Positions 48,779 to 59,078 of a stretch of DNA of 64,000 nt are shown here, piece by piece. Made by a program: the position numbers and the translations under genes. Under the pieces are notes generated by a model. That model made no database searches and was not told the origin of the DNA. It saw only the letters and a list, made by a program, of their open reading frames with translations. The stretch comes from Shewanella indica. GTDB taxonomy: Bacteria > Pseudomonadota > Gammaproteobacteria > Enterobacterales > Shewanellaceae. Position 1 is the first letter of the stretch. Each line of letters begins with the position of its first letter. Where the stretch lies: positions 49,830 through 113,829 of the forward strand of contig NZ_NIJK01000038.1 in the NCBI RefSeq assembly GCF_002836975.1, written 5' to 3'.

Positions 48779-50131
48779 ATGGCATTCACTCCAACCAAGA
48801 AAATGGGCCTGACCGGTAAGATCCTTATTGGCATGGCAGCCGGTATCATTGTCGGTCTTCTTCTGAGAGCTTTTTTCCCCGCTGGTGAGCTGGATTCACC
48901 TCAAGTCCAGCAAGATCCCTATTTCATCTTTGTGCGGGATTACATCACCGAAGGCTTTCTCAATGTCGTCGGTACTATCTTCATTTCCAGCTTGAAAATG
49001 CTGGTAGTGCCCTTGGTCTTTATTTCTCTGGTTTGCGGTACCAGCTCACTCAGTGATCCCTCAAAACTGGGGCGTTTGGGTGGCAAAACCATCGCTTTCT
49101 ACCTTTTTACCACCGCTATAGCTCTAACACTGTCAATTATGGCGGCAGTGATGATCCATCCCGGCCACAGCAGCATGTCTACCGCAGGCAACAGTTTTGA
49201 AGCCAAAGATGCTCCCAGCCTGGCGGAAGTATTGATTAACATAGTACCCACCAACCCGATGCAGGCGATGAGCGAAGGCAATATGCTGCAGATCATTATC
49301 TTTGCGGTGATCTTTGGTTTTGCCATCTCTCATGTGGGCGACAAAGGCAAGCGGGTTGCGGCGCTGTTTGAAGACCTCAATGAAGTCATCATGAAAGTGG
49401 TGACCCTAATCATGCATCTAGCGCCTTACGGGGTATTTGCCCTTATGGGTAAACTGGCACTGACACTCGGCGTAGAAACTTTCGGTAGTGTGGTCGCTTA
49501 CTTCTTTGTGGTACTGGGTGTACTGCTGGTCCATGCTTTTGTCACTTATCCTATTCTGCTCAATCTGCTGTCAGGACTGAATCCGTTCACCTTTATCCGT
49601 AAGATGCGCGACGTGCAGCTGTTTGCCTTCAGTACTGCCAGTTCCAACGCCACTCTGCCGGTCACTATCGAGACGGCTGAGCATCGCCTGGGCGTCGATA
49701 ACAAGATAGCCTCGTTCACCTTACCCTTGGGCGCTACCATCAATATGGATGGCACAGCCATCATGCAGGGGGTGGCAACGGTATTTATCGCTCAGGTTTA
49801 CGGTATCGACCTAACGATTACCGACTATATTACCGTGGTTGTCACGGCCACCCTGGCCTCTATCGGCACAGCCGGGGTACCGGGAGTGGGTCTGGTGATG
49901 CTGGCCATGGTGCTCAATCAAGTGGGCTTGCCGGTAGATGGTATAGCACTGATTATCGGGGTCGATAGATTGCTGGATATGGTCCGCACCGCGGTGAACG
50001 TCACAGGTGATACAGTCGCAACCGTGGTGATCGCCAAGTCGGAAAATGAGTTCAATGAAGAAACCTTCAACGACCCAAAAGCCGGTAAAACCAATGTCAG
50101 CTTCCATAAGGAACACCATACTCCCATGTAA
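48779..50131 (+). CDS. Dicarboxylate/amino acid:cation symporter
   Basis: This 450-residue protein belongs to the DAACS family (GltP, DctA and relatives), which imports glutamate, aspartate or C4-dicarboxylates with sodium or protons. The conserved serine-rich hairpin FAFSTASSNATLPVT, the unwound-helix motif GATINMDGTA and VDRLLDMVRTAVNVTGD are intact. The C-terminus carries the arginine and aspartate pattern seen in amino-acid-type members, but the substrate cannot be fixed. It is a single gene ending at a shared terminator with gsk. Confidence 0.92.
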   Translation: MAFTPTKKMGLTGKILIGMAAGIIVGLLLRAFFPAGELDSPQVQQDPYFIFVRDYITEGFLNVVGTIFISSLKMLVVPLVFISLVCGTSSLSDPSKLGRLGGKTIAFYLFTTAIALTLSIMAAVMIHPGHSSMSTAGNSFEAKDAPSLAEVLINIVPTNPMQAMSEGNMLQIIIFAVIFGFAISHVGDKGKRVAALFEDLNEVIMKVVTLIMHLAPYGVFALMGKLALTLGVETFGSVVAYFFVVLGVLLVHAFVTYPILLNLLSGLNPFTFIRKMRDVQLFAFSTASSNATLPVTIETAEHRLGVDNKIASFTLPLGATINMDGTAIMQGVATVFIAQVYGIDLTITDYITVVVTATLASIGTAGVPGVGLVMLAMVLNQVGLPVDGIALIIGVDRLLDMVRTAVNVTGDTVATVVIAKSENEFNEETFNDPKAGKTNVSFHKEHHTPM

Positions 50132-50163
50132 GGAGTAAGCTGAATTCGCTGAAAGCAAAATTC

Positions 50164-50194
50164 AAAGAGGGCGTCCATTCGGACGCCCTCTTCT
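50164..50194. terminator. Bidirectional terminator between the symporter gene and gsk
   Basis: Stem AGAGGGCGTCC / GGACGCCCTCT with loop ATTC; short T runs on either side. Confidence 0.8.
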
Positions 50195-50240
50195 ATATTA
50201 ACGGATTTGATTTAACCCATCGAGATAAGCGGAGCCAAAC

Positions 50241-51545
50241 TTAACGCTCCCAGTAGGCTTCTTCCAGGCTATCTTCCCGCTCGGGTAACCCCCTTGATAG
50301 GCGCGGACTATGCTGAGCCAACACTTCATAAGCGACCCGGTTGGCATACTTACAGATCTGTGAAAATGAGGAATAACACAAGCCATCGCGCTTATGCTTA
50401 CTGGAGCCAGGTACATTGGTCTTGTGGAAAGTATTGGCTGCCAAGTCATGCAGGAGTGCAGACAGAGCGCCATCACCGGCGCCGTTGGTATTGTGAATTT
50501 TCTCCGGTCCGCCCATGTAAGGCGAAATATGGGCATATACCTTGATGGGTTTATCACAATCATTTTTCAATTTCGGACGGGAGAACTCATAACGATTGAA
50601 TTCAGGAATAGCGCCGGGCAGCAGAGTATGAGCCGTTTCGCGTTTCTCGGCGTCATCGGTATAACCTGCGGTGTAAAGTCCCGAAGCACCCGCAGTCGTC
50701 AACACCATGTCACACCATTCAAGTGCCGCTTCACTGGCCAGTAAAGGATCGGCAAATCCGGTCAACGCCTCACCTTCATCTTCATTCATTGCCAGCACAG
50801 TCACATGTTGGCGAATAAACTCCTGCCACCATTTGGGATCTTCGGCAATCAGGAAACGGGTTCCCAAGGTCAGTACCACAGGTACTTCGGCTTCCTGGGC
50901 GTAGCGAATGGCTGTCAGCGCCGCTTCACCTATCTGATCGCCATCACTGGCCCGCATCAGATAAGCGGTCAACACCAAAGCAGAACTGCCCTGGATCACT
51001 TCTTTATCGATAAACTCCGGGCTTAACTTGTCCATTGAGCCCTTGCTGATGGCAAAAGTACGCTCACCGTCATCGGAGATCAGGGTAAAGCAGCGACCTA
51101 TCGGACCTTCAACCGGCTGTAAGTAGTTAAGATCCACCTTGGACGAAGTGTTGCACAAATAGCGGTAGGCATAACTACCTACTTCAATATGCTTACTCAT
51201 CACACCAAAGAGCACAGATCTGTCATCGGCCAGAATTGAGTAGTTGTGAATAGTATTACCGATAGTGCCGCCGGCAAACTCATCGCTGACCAACTCACGG
51301 CTTTTGAGCTCATGATACAACTGGTGGGCACTGGCATCATCAATTAGAGTCGAGTTGCCTTTGGGTAAGTTGTAACGCTGCAGCAGTTCATCTTCGACCT
51401 TGGCTTCGATATCCACCAAAGTTTGATCTATACCTGAAATCCAGGTGCTGAAAGGCTGTGGCTGCTGAGTCAACTGCGCCAGCAAAGGATCACGGGTTTT
51501 GACCGGAAAATAGTGTTTGGATTTACGCTGACCGGGAAATTTCAT
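50241..51545 (-). CDS. gsk: Inosine/guanosine kinase
   Basis: Gsk (434 residues) is a PfkB-family kinase salvaging inosine and guanosine to IMP and GMP. The N-terminal GGTIGNTIHNYSIL segment and the C-terminal catalytic motif NTNGAGDGALSALLHDLAA, with the catalytic aspartate, are both present. Length matches gamma-proteobacterial Gsk. It lies downstream of hemH on the same strand, an order conserved in Shewanella. Confidence 0.95.
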   Translation of the reverse strand: MKFPGQRKSKHYFPVKTRDPLLAQLTQQPQPFSTWISGIDQTLVDIEAKVEDELLQRYNLPKGNSTLIDDASAHQLYHELKSRELVSDEFAGGTIGNTIHNYSILADDRSVLFGVMSKHIEVGSYAYRYLCNTSSKVDLNYLQPVEGPIGRCFTLISDDGERTFAISKGSMDKLSPEFIDKEVIQGSSALVLTAYLMRASDGDQIGEAALTAIRYAQEAEVPVVLTLGTRFLIAEDPKWWQEFIRQHVTVLAMNEDEGEALTGFADPLLASEAALEWCDMVLTTAGASGLYTAGYTDDAEKRETAHTLLPGAIPEFNRYEFSRPKLKNDCDKPIKVYAHISPYMGGPEKIHNTNGAGDGALSALLHDLAANTFHKTNVPGSSKHKRDGLCYSSFSQICKYANRVAYEVLAQHSPRLSRGLPEREDSLEEAYWER

Positions 51546-51694
51546 ATTGGGCTCTCATTTTCATCGTCCCTGAGTAGTGTACCGTTTGGGTACACTTTCC
51601 TGATAATGATCTTAAGTCAGGCTGACGGAGCTGCCAGCGACCACTTTAAATGGCGGCAGATTCTATCACAAATCCACCGCCACACCAGTGTACG

Positions 51695-52699
51695 CTAACG
51701 GGCTTGATACCAATTTTCAGTGTGAAACTTCACCAACTCGGCCAAAAAACACATATGAGCCGATTGTGCATTAAGACAAGGGATAAATTGATATTGTTTC
51801 CCACCGGCTTCAAGAAAGCTTTCGCGGCCTCCTTGAGCTATCTCTTCCAGTGTTTCCAGGCAGTCGGCGGCAAAGGCGGGACTCATGATATCGACCGAAT
51901 GAACCCCCTGTCCCGGCAAAGATTCAAGCAGCTCATCGGTATAGGGCGTTAGCCAAGGCTCCTTGCCAAAACGGGATTGGAAGCACAGCTGCCATTCACC
52001 TTCCCCCAGGCCAAGCTCGGTGGCCAACAACTTAGCCGTGGTTTCACATTGACTGCGATAAGGATCCCCCTCCTTAATGTAACGCTCGGGCACCCCATGA
52101 AACGACATCAGCAGCCTTTGTCCCCGCCCTTCTCGCTGCCAATGGGTACGAACACTATCGGCCAGGGCCTGAATATAACCTGGCTTGTCGTGATAATCTC
52201 GCACAAACCTCAGTTCAGGCAGATTACGCTCCATTTTCAACGCCGCGGCAACACCATCAAACACGCTGGCCACAGTAGAGCAGGAATATTGAGGATAAAG
52301 AGGCAACACCAGCACCCTGTCAACTCCGGCATTTTTCAGCGCCGTCAGGCCATCACTCAAGGACGGACTGCCATAACTCATCCCCAGCTCAACGGGAACG
52401 GTTACGCCCGTTTGCTCCCGAAGCAAATCTGCCAGAGCTTGTCTCTGCTGTTTACTGACCACCATTAAAGGTGATCCTTCCGCCTGCCAAATAGATTGAT
52501 ACAACTTGGCGACTTTCGCCGGACGGGTATTGAGAATAATACCTTGTAACAGGGGTTGCCACAGCCAGGGGGACAGATCCACCACACGTTGATCGCTGAG
52601 GAACTGTTTCAAAAAAGTACGTACTGCCGCTTTGGTTGGCGCAGCGGGAGTACCCAAGTTAACCAAAAGCACACCGAATGGAGGACGGGTATCCTGCAC
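51695..52699 (-). CDS. hemH: Ferrochelatase
   Basis: HemH (334 residues) inserts Fe(II) into protoporphyrin IX, the last step of heme synthesis. It has the GVLLVNLGTP start, the YPQYSCSTVAS motif, the SFHGVPERYI segment with the catalytic histidine, and the late glutamate region (FAADCLETLEEI). The start is taken as GTG at 52699, with an AGGA site eight bases before. An in-frame upstream ATG would add 23 residues unlike the family. Heme demand is high in a cell with many multiheme cytochromes. Confidence 0.93.
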   Translation of the reverse strand: MQDTRPPFGVLLVNLGTPAAPTKAAVRTFLKQFLSDQRVVDLSPWLWQPLLQGIILNTRPAKVAKLYQSIWQAEGSPLMVVSKQQRQALADLLREQTGVTVPVELGMSYGSPSLSDGLTALKNAGVDRVLVLPLYPQYSCSTVASVFDGVAAALKMERNLPELRFVRDYHDKPGYIQALADSVRTHWQREGRGQRLLMSFHGVPERYIKEGDPYRSQCETTAKLLATELGLGEGEWQLCFQSRFGKEPWLTPYTDELLESLPGQGVHSVDIMSPAFAADCLETLEEIAQGGRESFLEAGGKQYQFIPCLNAQSAHMCFLAELVKFHTENWYQAR

Positions 52700-52753
52700 T
52701 GTATTATTCCTGTTCCGAGAGAGATGGCGCCAAGTTAACACCGCTAAAACCAT

Positions 52754-52782
52754 AAAAAAAGCCCGCAATTGCGGGCTTTTTT
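52754..52782 (-). terminator. Terminator between adk and hemH
   Basis: AAAGCCCGCA / TGCGGGCTTT hairpin between A and T runs, 30 bases past the adk stop on the minus strand. Confidence 0.88.
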
Positions 52783-52811
52783 CGATTATGAGAACCGGTT
52801 CTGATAATTAA

Positions 52812-53489
<678 letters not shown>

Positions 53490-53643
53490 TTAGGGCGGCG
53501 ATCTTCGCACATCTGGCCGCCCATGAGAAGGCCTTTGGCTTCGACTTTAGCCACAGAAACGCCAAAAAAACCTGACAGCTCTGACCTGTTAAAAGCGGTC
53601 AAAACCGCTCAGGCAGAGGCTTGGCCTGCCAAGCTTAACTCTA

Positions 53644-54489
53644 TCAGTAGAGTAAACTATAAAGCTTGCGACGATAGCTGCTCGCCAGTGTATTCCCCTG
53701 ACCAAGGGCTGAAAGTATCGTCAGAAACTGCTGTTTCAATTCACCATTACCGGCGTTGAGATCTTGCTGCAGTTGGGCAAAAAGCAACTCCAGGGCCTCT
53801 TCATCCCTGTGCGCCTGATGCAGTGCCGTTGCCAGCTTGCCAAGTAAACCCAGGTCTCCCGGAGCTGCTTCGAGCGCTTGTTGCAAAGAACGGATTTCCG
53901 GCGTATCAGCCGCCTCTTCCGCCAACTTGAGTTTGGCCTGCAAACTGGCGTAATAAGCATCCTGATCTTCAAGCTTGATGCCGGCAAGCAGGCTTTTGGC
54001 AGCGCCAATATCACCGCTTAACAGGCATGCATCAGCATAAGGCAAGGCCACCTCGGCGCCATTGTGCTCGCCATAGGCCTCCTTCAGCAACACCAGGGCT
54101 GCTGCGGCATCGCCTCCGGCGAGTAATTCTCTGGCGTCAGCAAGTTTCAGCTCCCAGGCGGCAGGCAGATGTTTATCCAGCATGGCCTGAATTTGCGACT
54201 CGTCCTGCACCCCGGCAAAGCCATCAACCGGCTGGCCCTGACTGAGCAACAAAGTGGTCGGCAAGCTCTGGATCTGGAAATAGGAGGCGATTTCCATTTC
54301 AGTTTCGCAATTGACGGCCGCCAGCAGCAGTTGCCCCTGATAACGGTTTGCCAATGTTTCCATGGTGCCGAGTAGCCCCAGACTCTCCGGGCTTTGCTGC
54401 GCCCAGAAGACCAACGCGACCAACTGTTGTTTCGAGGCTTCCACCACCTGTTGAATGTTGTCGCGGGTCAGTTCGATACGTGTTTCCAT
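53644..54489 (-). CDS. cnoX: CnoX (YbbN) thioredoxin-like co-chaperone
   Basis: This 281-residue protein joins an N-terminal thioredoxin fold (about 1-108) to a C-terminal tetratricopeptide-like helical region. In E. coli CnoX is a chaperedoxin that holds oxidation-damaged proteins and hands them to GroEL. The thioredoxin active site here reads WAQQSPES with no cysteine at either position (E. coli has SQHC), so redox activity at that site is absent. It lies between htpG and adk; a terminator separates it from htpG downstream of which it is not transcribed. Assignment rests on fold and context. Confidence 0.88.
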   Translation of the reverse strand: METRIELTRDNIQQVVEASKQQLVALVFWAQQSPESLGLLGTMETLANRYQGQLLLAAVNCETEMEIASYFQIQSLPTTLLLSQGQPVDGFAGVQDESQIQAMLDKHLPAAWELKLADARELLAGGDAAAALVLLKEAYGEHNGAEVALPYADACLLSGDIGAAKSLLAGIKLEDQDAYYASLQAKLKLAEEAADTPEIRSLQQALEAAPGDLGLLGKLATALHQAHRDEEALELLFAQLQQDLNAGNGELKQQFLTILSALGQGNTLASSYRRKLYSLLY

Positions 54490-54525
54490 AGCAATCCTTG
54501 TTGGATGGTCGGGCTATACCCGAGT

Positions 54526-54556
54526 AAAAAAGGGCCATAAAGGCCCTTTTTTTTTT
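54526..54556 (-). terminator. Terminator after htpG
   Basis: Stem AAAAAAGGGCC / GGCCCTTTTTT between A and T runs, directly past the htpG stop on the minus strand. Confidence 0.88.
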
Positions 54557-54559
54557 GGC

Positions 54560-56473
54560 TTACTTAAGGTTGGCAAGCAACATCTGGTTCATCAAGCGGA
54601 TAAACTCAGATGGGTCAGCCAGGCTGCCCTTTTCTGACAGCATTGCCTGTTGCAACAACAGGTTACTCCAGTCAGTAAAGCGGCTTTCATCTGTCTCGTC
54701 ATTGAGTCTGGCCACCAGCGGGTGCGTCGGGTTCAGCTCAAATGTTGGTTTGACTTCCGGCACCTGTTGGCCGGCGGCCTGCATCAGCTTGATCATCTGG
54801 CTCGACATCTCGCCTTCACCGGCCACCACACAGGCTGGAGTGTCGGTCAAACGCGTGGTCACCCGTACATCCTTGACCTTATCACCCAGCGCCTCTTTGA
54901 TACGCTTGAGCAAAGACTCGGATTCCGCCGCCAGTTTTTCCTGTTCTGCCTTTTCATTCTCATCTTCCAGCTCACCGAGATCCAGCTCACCGCGAGTCAC
55001 AGAGTGCAGCGCCTTTTCCTTGTACTCTGTCAGGTGGTTGATGAGCCACTCGTCGATGCGGTCAGACATCAACAGCACTTCGATGCCCTTCTTACGCAGC
55101 AGCTCCAGATGCGGACTGTGGGCCGCCGCCTCATAGCTGTCGGCAACAATATAGTAAATCTTGCTCTGACCTTCCTTCATGCGGCCGATGTAATCATCCA
55201 GCGATACAGTTTGCGCCGCAGTGTCATTGTGGGTCGAGGCAAAACGCAGCAAGCCGGCCACACGCTCGCGGTTGCTCCAATCCTCTGCCGGGCCCTCTTT
55301 CAGTACCTGGCCGAACTCAGCCCAGAACTGCTGGTACTTGTCGCTGTCGTCTTTAGCCAGTTTCTCCAACATGCCCAGCACCCGCTTGGTAATGGCCGTG
55401 CGCATGGCTTGGGTCACCTTGTTGTCCTGCAGTATCTCCCGGGAGACGTTCAGCGGCAGATCGTTGGAGTCGATAAGACCTTTGACGAAACGCAGGTAAG
55501 AAGGCATAAACTGCTCGGCGTCATCCATGATAAATACACGCTGAACAAAGAGTTGCAGACCCTGCTTGCGATCCCGGTTCCAAAGGTCCCAAGGCGCCTT
55601 GGAAGGAATGTACAGCAAGCTGGTGTATTCCTGCTTACCTTCAACCCGGTTGTGACTCCACAGCAGAGGATCGCTGAAGTCATGGGAGATATGCTTGTAA
55701 AACTCCTGATATTCTTCATCGGAAATCTCAGACTTGTTGCGGGTCCAAAGCGCGGTGGCCTTGTTCATCACTTGCCATTGACCTTCAGTCGCCGGAATTT
55801 TTTCACCATCCGGGCCTTCGGACTCGGGCGAACCTTCCTGCCACATCTCTACCGGAATGGAGATATGATCTGAGTACTTGGTGATGATAGAGCGCAAACG
55901 CCAGTCATCGGCAAACTCTTTTTCCTCTTCGCGCAGATGCAAAGTAATCTCGGTACCGCGGCTCTCTTTAACTATGTTTTCAACGGTAAAGTCGCCTTCA
56001 CCGGCAGACTGCCACTGCACGCCCTCATCGGCCTTGTGACCGGCGGCGCGGGTTCTCACTGTTACCTTGTCGGCCACAATAAAGGCCGAGTAGAAACCCA
56101 CACCGAACTGGCCAATCAACTGCGAGTCTTTGGCGGCATCGCCGGAGAGGTTTTTGAAGAATTCTGACGTGCCTGACTTGGCAATGGTACCCAAATGCTC
56201 GATAACGCCGTCACGGGTCATACCTATACCATTGTCTTCAATGGTAATAGTGCCCTTTTCCTTATCAGTACTGATACGTACCCTGAGCTCGCCATCACCT
56301 TCATAAAGCGCGTCGTTGGTAAGCGCCAGATAACGCAGTTTGTCGGCGGCATCGGCGGCATTGGATACCAATTCACGCAAGAAAATCTCCTTGTTGGAGT
56401 ACAAAGAGTGGATCATCAAATGCAAAAGTTGTTTGACTTCAGTTTGAAAACCATGAGTTTCTTGATGTGACAT
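54560..56473 (-). CDS. htpG: HtpG (Hsp90) chaperone
   Basis: HtpG (637 residues) is the bacterial Hsp90, an ATP-driven dimeric chaperone; it is required at high temperature in S. oneidensis. The GHKL ATPase domain has [20 protein letters not shown] and [13 protein letters not shown]. The middle domain has the [15 protein letters not shown] segment, and the C-terminal dimerisation domain is complete. A heat-shock promoter lies upstream. Confidence 0.97.
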   Translation of the reverse strand: MSHQETHGFQTEVKQLLHLMIHSLYSNKEIFLRELVSNAADAADKLRYLALTNDALYEGDGELRVRISTDKEKGTITIEDNGIGMTRDGVIEHLGTIAKSGTSEFFKNLSGDAAKDSQLIGQFGVGFYSAFIVADKVTVRTRAAGHKADEGVQWQSAGEGDFTVENIVKESRGTEITLHLREEEKEFADDWRLRSIITKYSDHISIPVEMWQEGSPESEGPDGEKIPATEGQWQVMNKATALWTRNKSEISDEEYQEFYKHISHDFSDPLLWSHNRVEGKQEYTSLLYIPSKAPWDLWNRDRKQGLQLFVQRVFIMDDAEQFMPSYLRFVKGLIDSNDLPLNVSREILQDNKVTQAMRTAITKRVLGMLEKLAKDDSDKYQQFWAEFGQVLKEGPAEDWSNRERVAGLLRFASTHNDTAAQTVSLDDYIGRMKEGQSKIYYIVADSYEAAAHSPHLELLRKKGIEVLLMSDRIDEWLINHLTEYKEKALHSVTRGELDLGELEDENEKAEQEKLAAESESLLKRIKEALGDKVKDVRVTTRLTDTPACVVAGEGEMSSQMIKLMQAAGQQVPEVKPTFELNPTHPLVARLNDETDESRFTDWSNLLLQQAMLSEKGSLADPSEFIRLMNQMLLANLK

Positions 56474-56526
56474 GAATAGCTTCCCTTGTTTATCGCAATA
56501 GGTTAAACCAACTTGAGTTGTTTAAT

Positions 56527-56555
56527 TAAATGGGGATGCGATTTTCAAATTCAAG
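56527..56555 (-). promoter_or_regulatory. Sigma-32 heat-shock promoter of htpG
   Basis: On the minus strand CTTGAAT and CCCATTTA are separated by 14 bases, a close match to the RpoH consensus, about 55 bases before the htpG start. Confidence 0.7.
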
Positions 56556-56715
56556 GGCGGGATGACACAGACCGATAACAGCCGCAGAAAAAATAGCCCG
56601 AAGTGAGCTCTGAAAATAGTCCAGCGCCGATTGCCGTTTTCCATCTATGTCGAAAATATGCAATCTTTGTCCGCTTTGTCCGGTTATCGTCTGGAAACCC
56701 CTCTCAGGAGATATC

Positions 56716-57177
56716 ATGATGAAACGACTCAACTATGCTAATGCTGCGCCACAAGCCTTGGAACTTCTATACCAACAGGAACGCTACTTCCACCACCAAT
56801 TCAGTTCATCGAAGACCATGTCTATAACCATCTGGGAACTGGTCAAACTCAGAGTCTCACAGATTAATCAATGCGCCTTTTGTATTGACATGCACAGTAA
56901 AGACGCGCTGAAGTATGGTGAAAAAGCCGAACGAATTTTTGGTCTCAATGCCTGGCGGGACATGCCTATTTACAGCACTGCGGAAGGTATTGCCCTCGGT
57001 TGGGCCGAGCAACTGACCGCAGGTTTGGGTGTCAGCGATAAAGAGTACCAACAGGTACTGGATTGTTTCGGCCCTCAGGCGATGACAGATTTGACCATAG
57101 CCATCAATGCCATCAATAGTTGGAACCGTATCGTTAAAGTATTTAAACCCGAGGTCGGCAATTACCAGCCCAAGTGA
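56716..57177 (+). CDS. AhpD-like carboxymuconolactone decarboxylase family protein
   Basis: This 153-residue protein has the AhpD core: a helical bundle with the CXXC-X3-H motif CAFCIDMHSKDA. The two cysteines and the histidine suggest peroxidase or disulfide-relay activity against alkyl hydroperoxides. The ATG at 56716 has a CAGGAG site; the reading frame extends further upstream without one. The next gene, an AraC-type regulator, follows 12 bases later and probably shares the transcript. The pair is divergent from htpG. Confidence 0.85.
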   Translation: MMKRLNYANAAPQALELLYQQERYFHHQFSSSKTMSITIWELVKLRVSQINQCAFCIDMHSKDALKYGEKAERIFGLNAWRDMPIYSTAEGIALGWAEQLTAGLGVSDKEYQQVLDCFGPQAMTDLTIAINAINSWNRIVKVFKPEVGNYQPK

Positions 57178-57189
57178 TTCAGGTTGCGT

Positions 57190-57969
57190 ATGGACTTAAA
57201 ACTATTTTCCCCCAAAGGCAATATCGCAGCAGATATTCAAGCTATATGGTCTGTTGGCGTATCGACAGGGCATAGGGAGCCAATTGTTCGATTACTGCTG
57301 GGCGACGCCGGCAGCGGTATCCTGTTCAATTTTGGCCCAGAGGTGTTTTTTGATGGGATATGGCATCCTCCGGGGATTATTTTGTTGCCTACTAGCCAGA
57401 CTTCCCAAAACATCATCATGCCGCCGGGGACCCAAATGGCAGGCATCCGCTTTCATCCAGCTATGGGCTATCAATGCCTGGGAAAACGCTTCGACAACCC
57501 TGTCCGTAGTGAGCGGGAAACTGATATCCATACTCTGCTTAGCCCACTATATTTGCAGCTCTGTGCCTGCAGTGGCCACTATCCCCGCATCCGCACCATG
57601 TATCAGTTTACTCGGCAACATATCGTCAGCCGTAGTGAAAGCCATCAAAGGGTCAAGGAAGTCCTCCGGCATACACACCACAAGCATGCCAAAGAAACCA
57701 CTTTGGGATTACGTCAAATAGAACGCCACTTCCAGAGCTGGATGGGGATGACCCCTAAATATTATCAACGCATTATTCGGGTCAAGCAGGCAATGGAACA
57801 ACTCCGGCTGGCACCATCAACATCACTGGCCGAACTGGCAGCCGACTTTGGCTTCGCCGATCAGGCACATATGACCCGTGAATTTCGTACCTTGGCCAAT
57901 ATCACGCCGAAACATTACGCCCGCCGCTACTTAGTCAACGCTCTGCAGGCAAAAAATAGCCCCGCATAA
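57190..57969 (+). CDS. AraC-family transcriptional regulator
   Basis: This 259-residue protein has a variable N-terminal domain (about 1-160) and a C-terminal AraC double helix-turn-helix seen as LGLRQIERHFQSWMGMTPKYYQRIIRVKQAMEQL and SLAELAADFGFADQAHMTREFRTLANITPKHY. The N-terminal domain resembles the DUF6597-type sensor of other AraC regulators, with an unknown ligand. It likely controls the co-transcribed AhpD-like gene. ATG at 57190 is preferred over a TTG two codons earlier. Confidence 0.87.
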   Translation: MDLKLFSPKGNIAADIQAIWSVGVSTGHREPIVRLLLGDAGSGILFNFGPEVFFDGIWHPPGIILLPTSQTSQNIIMPPGTQMAGIRFHPAMGYQCLGKRFDNPVRSERETDIHTLLSPLYLQLCACSGHYPRIRTMYQFTRQHIVSRSESHQRVKEVLRHTHHKHAKETTLGLRQIERHFQSWMGMTPKYYQRIIRVKQAMEQLRLAPSTSLAELAADFGFADQAHMTREFRTLANITPKHYARRYLVNALQAKNSPA

Positions 57970-57976
57970 GCGGGGC
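57951..57976 (-). terminator. Terminator after recR
   Basis: GCCCCGC / GCGGGGC with loop TTAT is followed on the minus strand by TATTTTTTG. It overlaps the 3' end of the convergent araC-type gene, 29 bases past the recR stop. Confidence 0.75.
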
Positions 57977-58004
57977 CGGTATTCACAGAAGGCACATCCA
58001 AGTT

Positions 58005-58604
58005 TCAGAGCGGCATTCGCCCATTGAACGACAATGCCAGGGTGGTGCTGTCGACATATTCCAGCTCACCGCCTACCGGAACCCCATGAGCGATTCGGCT
58101 CACCTTGACTTGGTAGCGATGGGCGATATCGGCAATAAAATGCGCGGTGGCATCACCTTCCACCGTCGGGTTAGTGGCCAGGATCAGCTCGGCAATCTCG
58201 CCTTTGGCCAGATGCTCTTCCAGTAGCGCCAGTCCCAACTCCTCGGGTCCGACACCATCGAGCGGCGACAGATGCCCCAGCAACACAAAATAACGGCCAC
58301 TGAAATGCCCACCGGCTTCGATAGCCAACACATCGGCCGGCGTTTCAACCACGCAGATGGTATCGGCGTTGCCGCGCCGAGGACTGGCGCAGATGGGACA
58401 CAGCGTTTCCTCGGTGAAGGTGCGGCAGGACTGACAATGCCCCACCTCCTTCATGGCTCGCTCCAACGCTTCAGCCAACTTGAGCCCGGCTTTACGCTCG
58501 CGCTCAAGCAGTTGAAACGCCATCCGCTGTGCCGATTTAGGGCCGACACCTGGCAAACAGCGCAGCGACTGGATCAATTCATCCACCAGTGGGCTGAATT
58601 TCAT
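58005..58604 (-). CDS. recR: RecR recombination mediator
   Basis: RecR (199 residues) works with RecO and RecF to load RecA on gapped DNA. It has the N-terminal helix-hairpin-helix ([17 protein letters not shown]), the C4 zinc finger ([16 protein letters not shown]) and the Toprim domain ([13 protein letters not shown]). It follows ybaB by 13 bases, the standard dnaX-ybaB-recR order. Confidence 0.97.
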   Translation of the reverse strand: MKFSPLVDELIQSLRCLPGVGPKSAQRMAFQLLERERKAGLKLAEALERAMKEVGHCQSCRTFTEETLCPICASPRRGNADTICVVETPADVLAIEAGGHFSGRYFVLLGHLSPLDGVGPEELGLALLEEHLAKGEIAELILATNPTVEGDATAHFIADIAHRYQVKVSRIAHGVPVGGELEYVDSTTLALSFNGRMPL

Positions 58605-58617
58605 CTGTTATTCCGAC

Positions 58618-58947
58618 TCAGAATGGCATCTTCATGCCAGGAGGCAGTTGCATGCCACCTGTCACTTCGGCCATCTTGGACTTTTGGTTCTCTTCAACAC
58701 GGCGAGCCGCATCGTTGCAGGCCGCGGCGATCAGATCTTCCAGCATCTCTTTGTCGTCTTCCAGCAGGCTGGGATCTATCTCGACTTTGCGAACATTGTG
58801 GCTGCCGGTCATGGTGACTTTCACCAATCCTGCGCCTGACTCACCAGTGACTTCCATGCGGGCAATCTCTTCCTGCATTTTGGCCATTTTCTCTTGCATC
58901 ATCTGGGCTTGCTTCATCAGGTTGCCCATACCGCCTTTTCCAAACAT
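58618..58947 (-). CDS. ybaB: YbaB/EbfC nucleoid-associated protein
   Basis: This 109-residue protein is the small DNA-binding YbaB/EbfC. It has the [29 protein letters not shown] coiled start and the central [23 protein letters not shown]. It forms dimers that bind DNA broadly. It lies between dnaX and recR and is probably co-transcribed with both. Confidence 0.96.
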   Translation of the reverse strand: MFGKGGMGNLMKQAQMMQEKMAKMQEEIARMEVTGESGAGLVKVTMTGSHNVRKVEIDPSLLEDDKEMLEDLIAAACNDAARRVEENQKSKMAEVTGGMQLPPGMKMPF

Positions 58948-59078
58948 AGCTTTATCTCTTCAATTCAAGTTGTGAGTAACAGGTCAAAGTTGGCTAATCT
59001 TACTGAAATAAACCCGCTTGGCAATCCAAGAGTCGCTTTGAGCGGCAATCTTATGAAGCGGGTAACATCCACCGGGCC

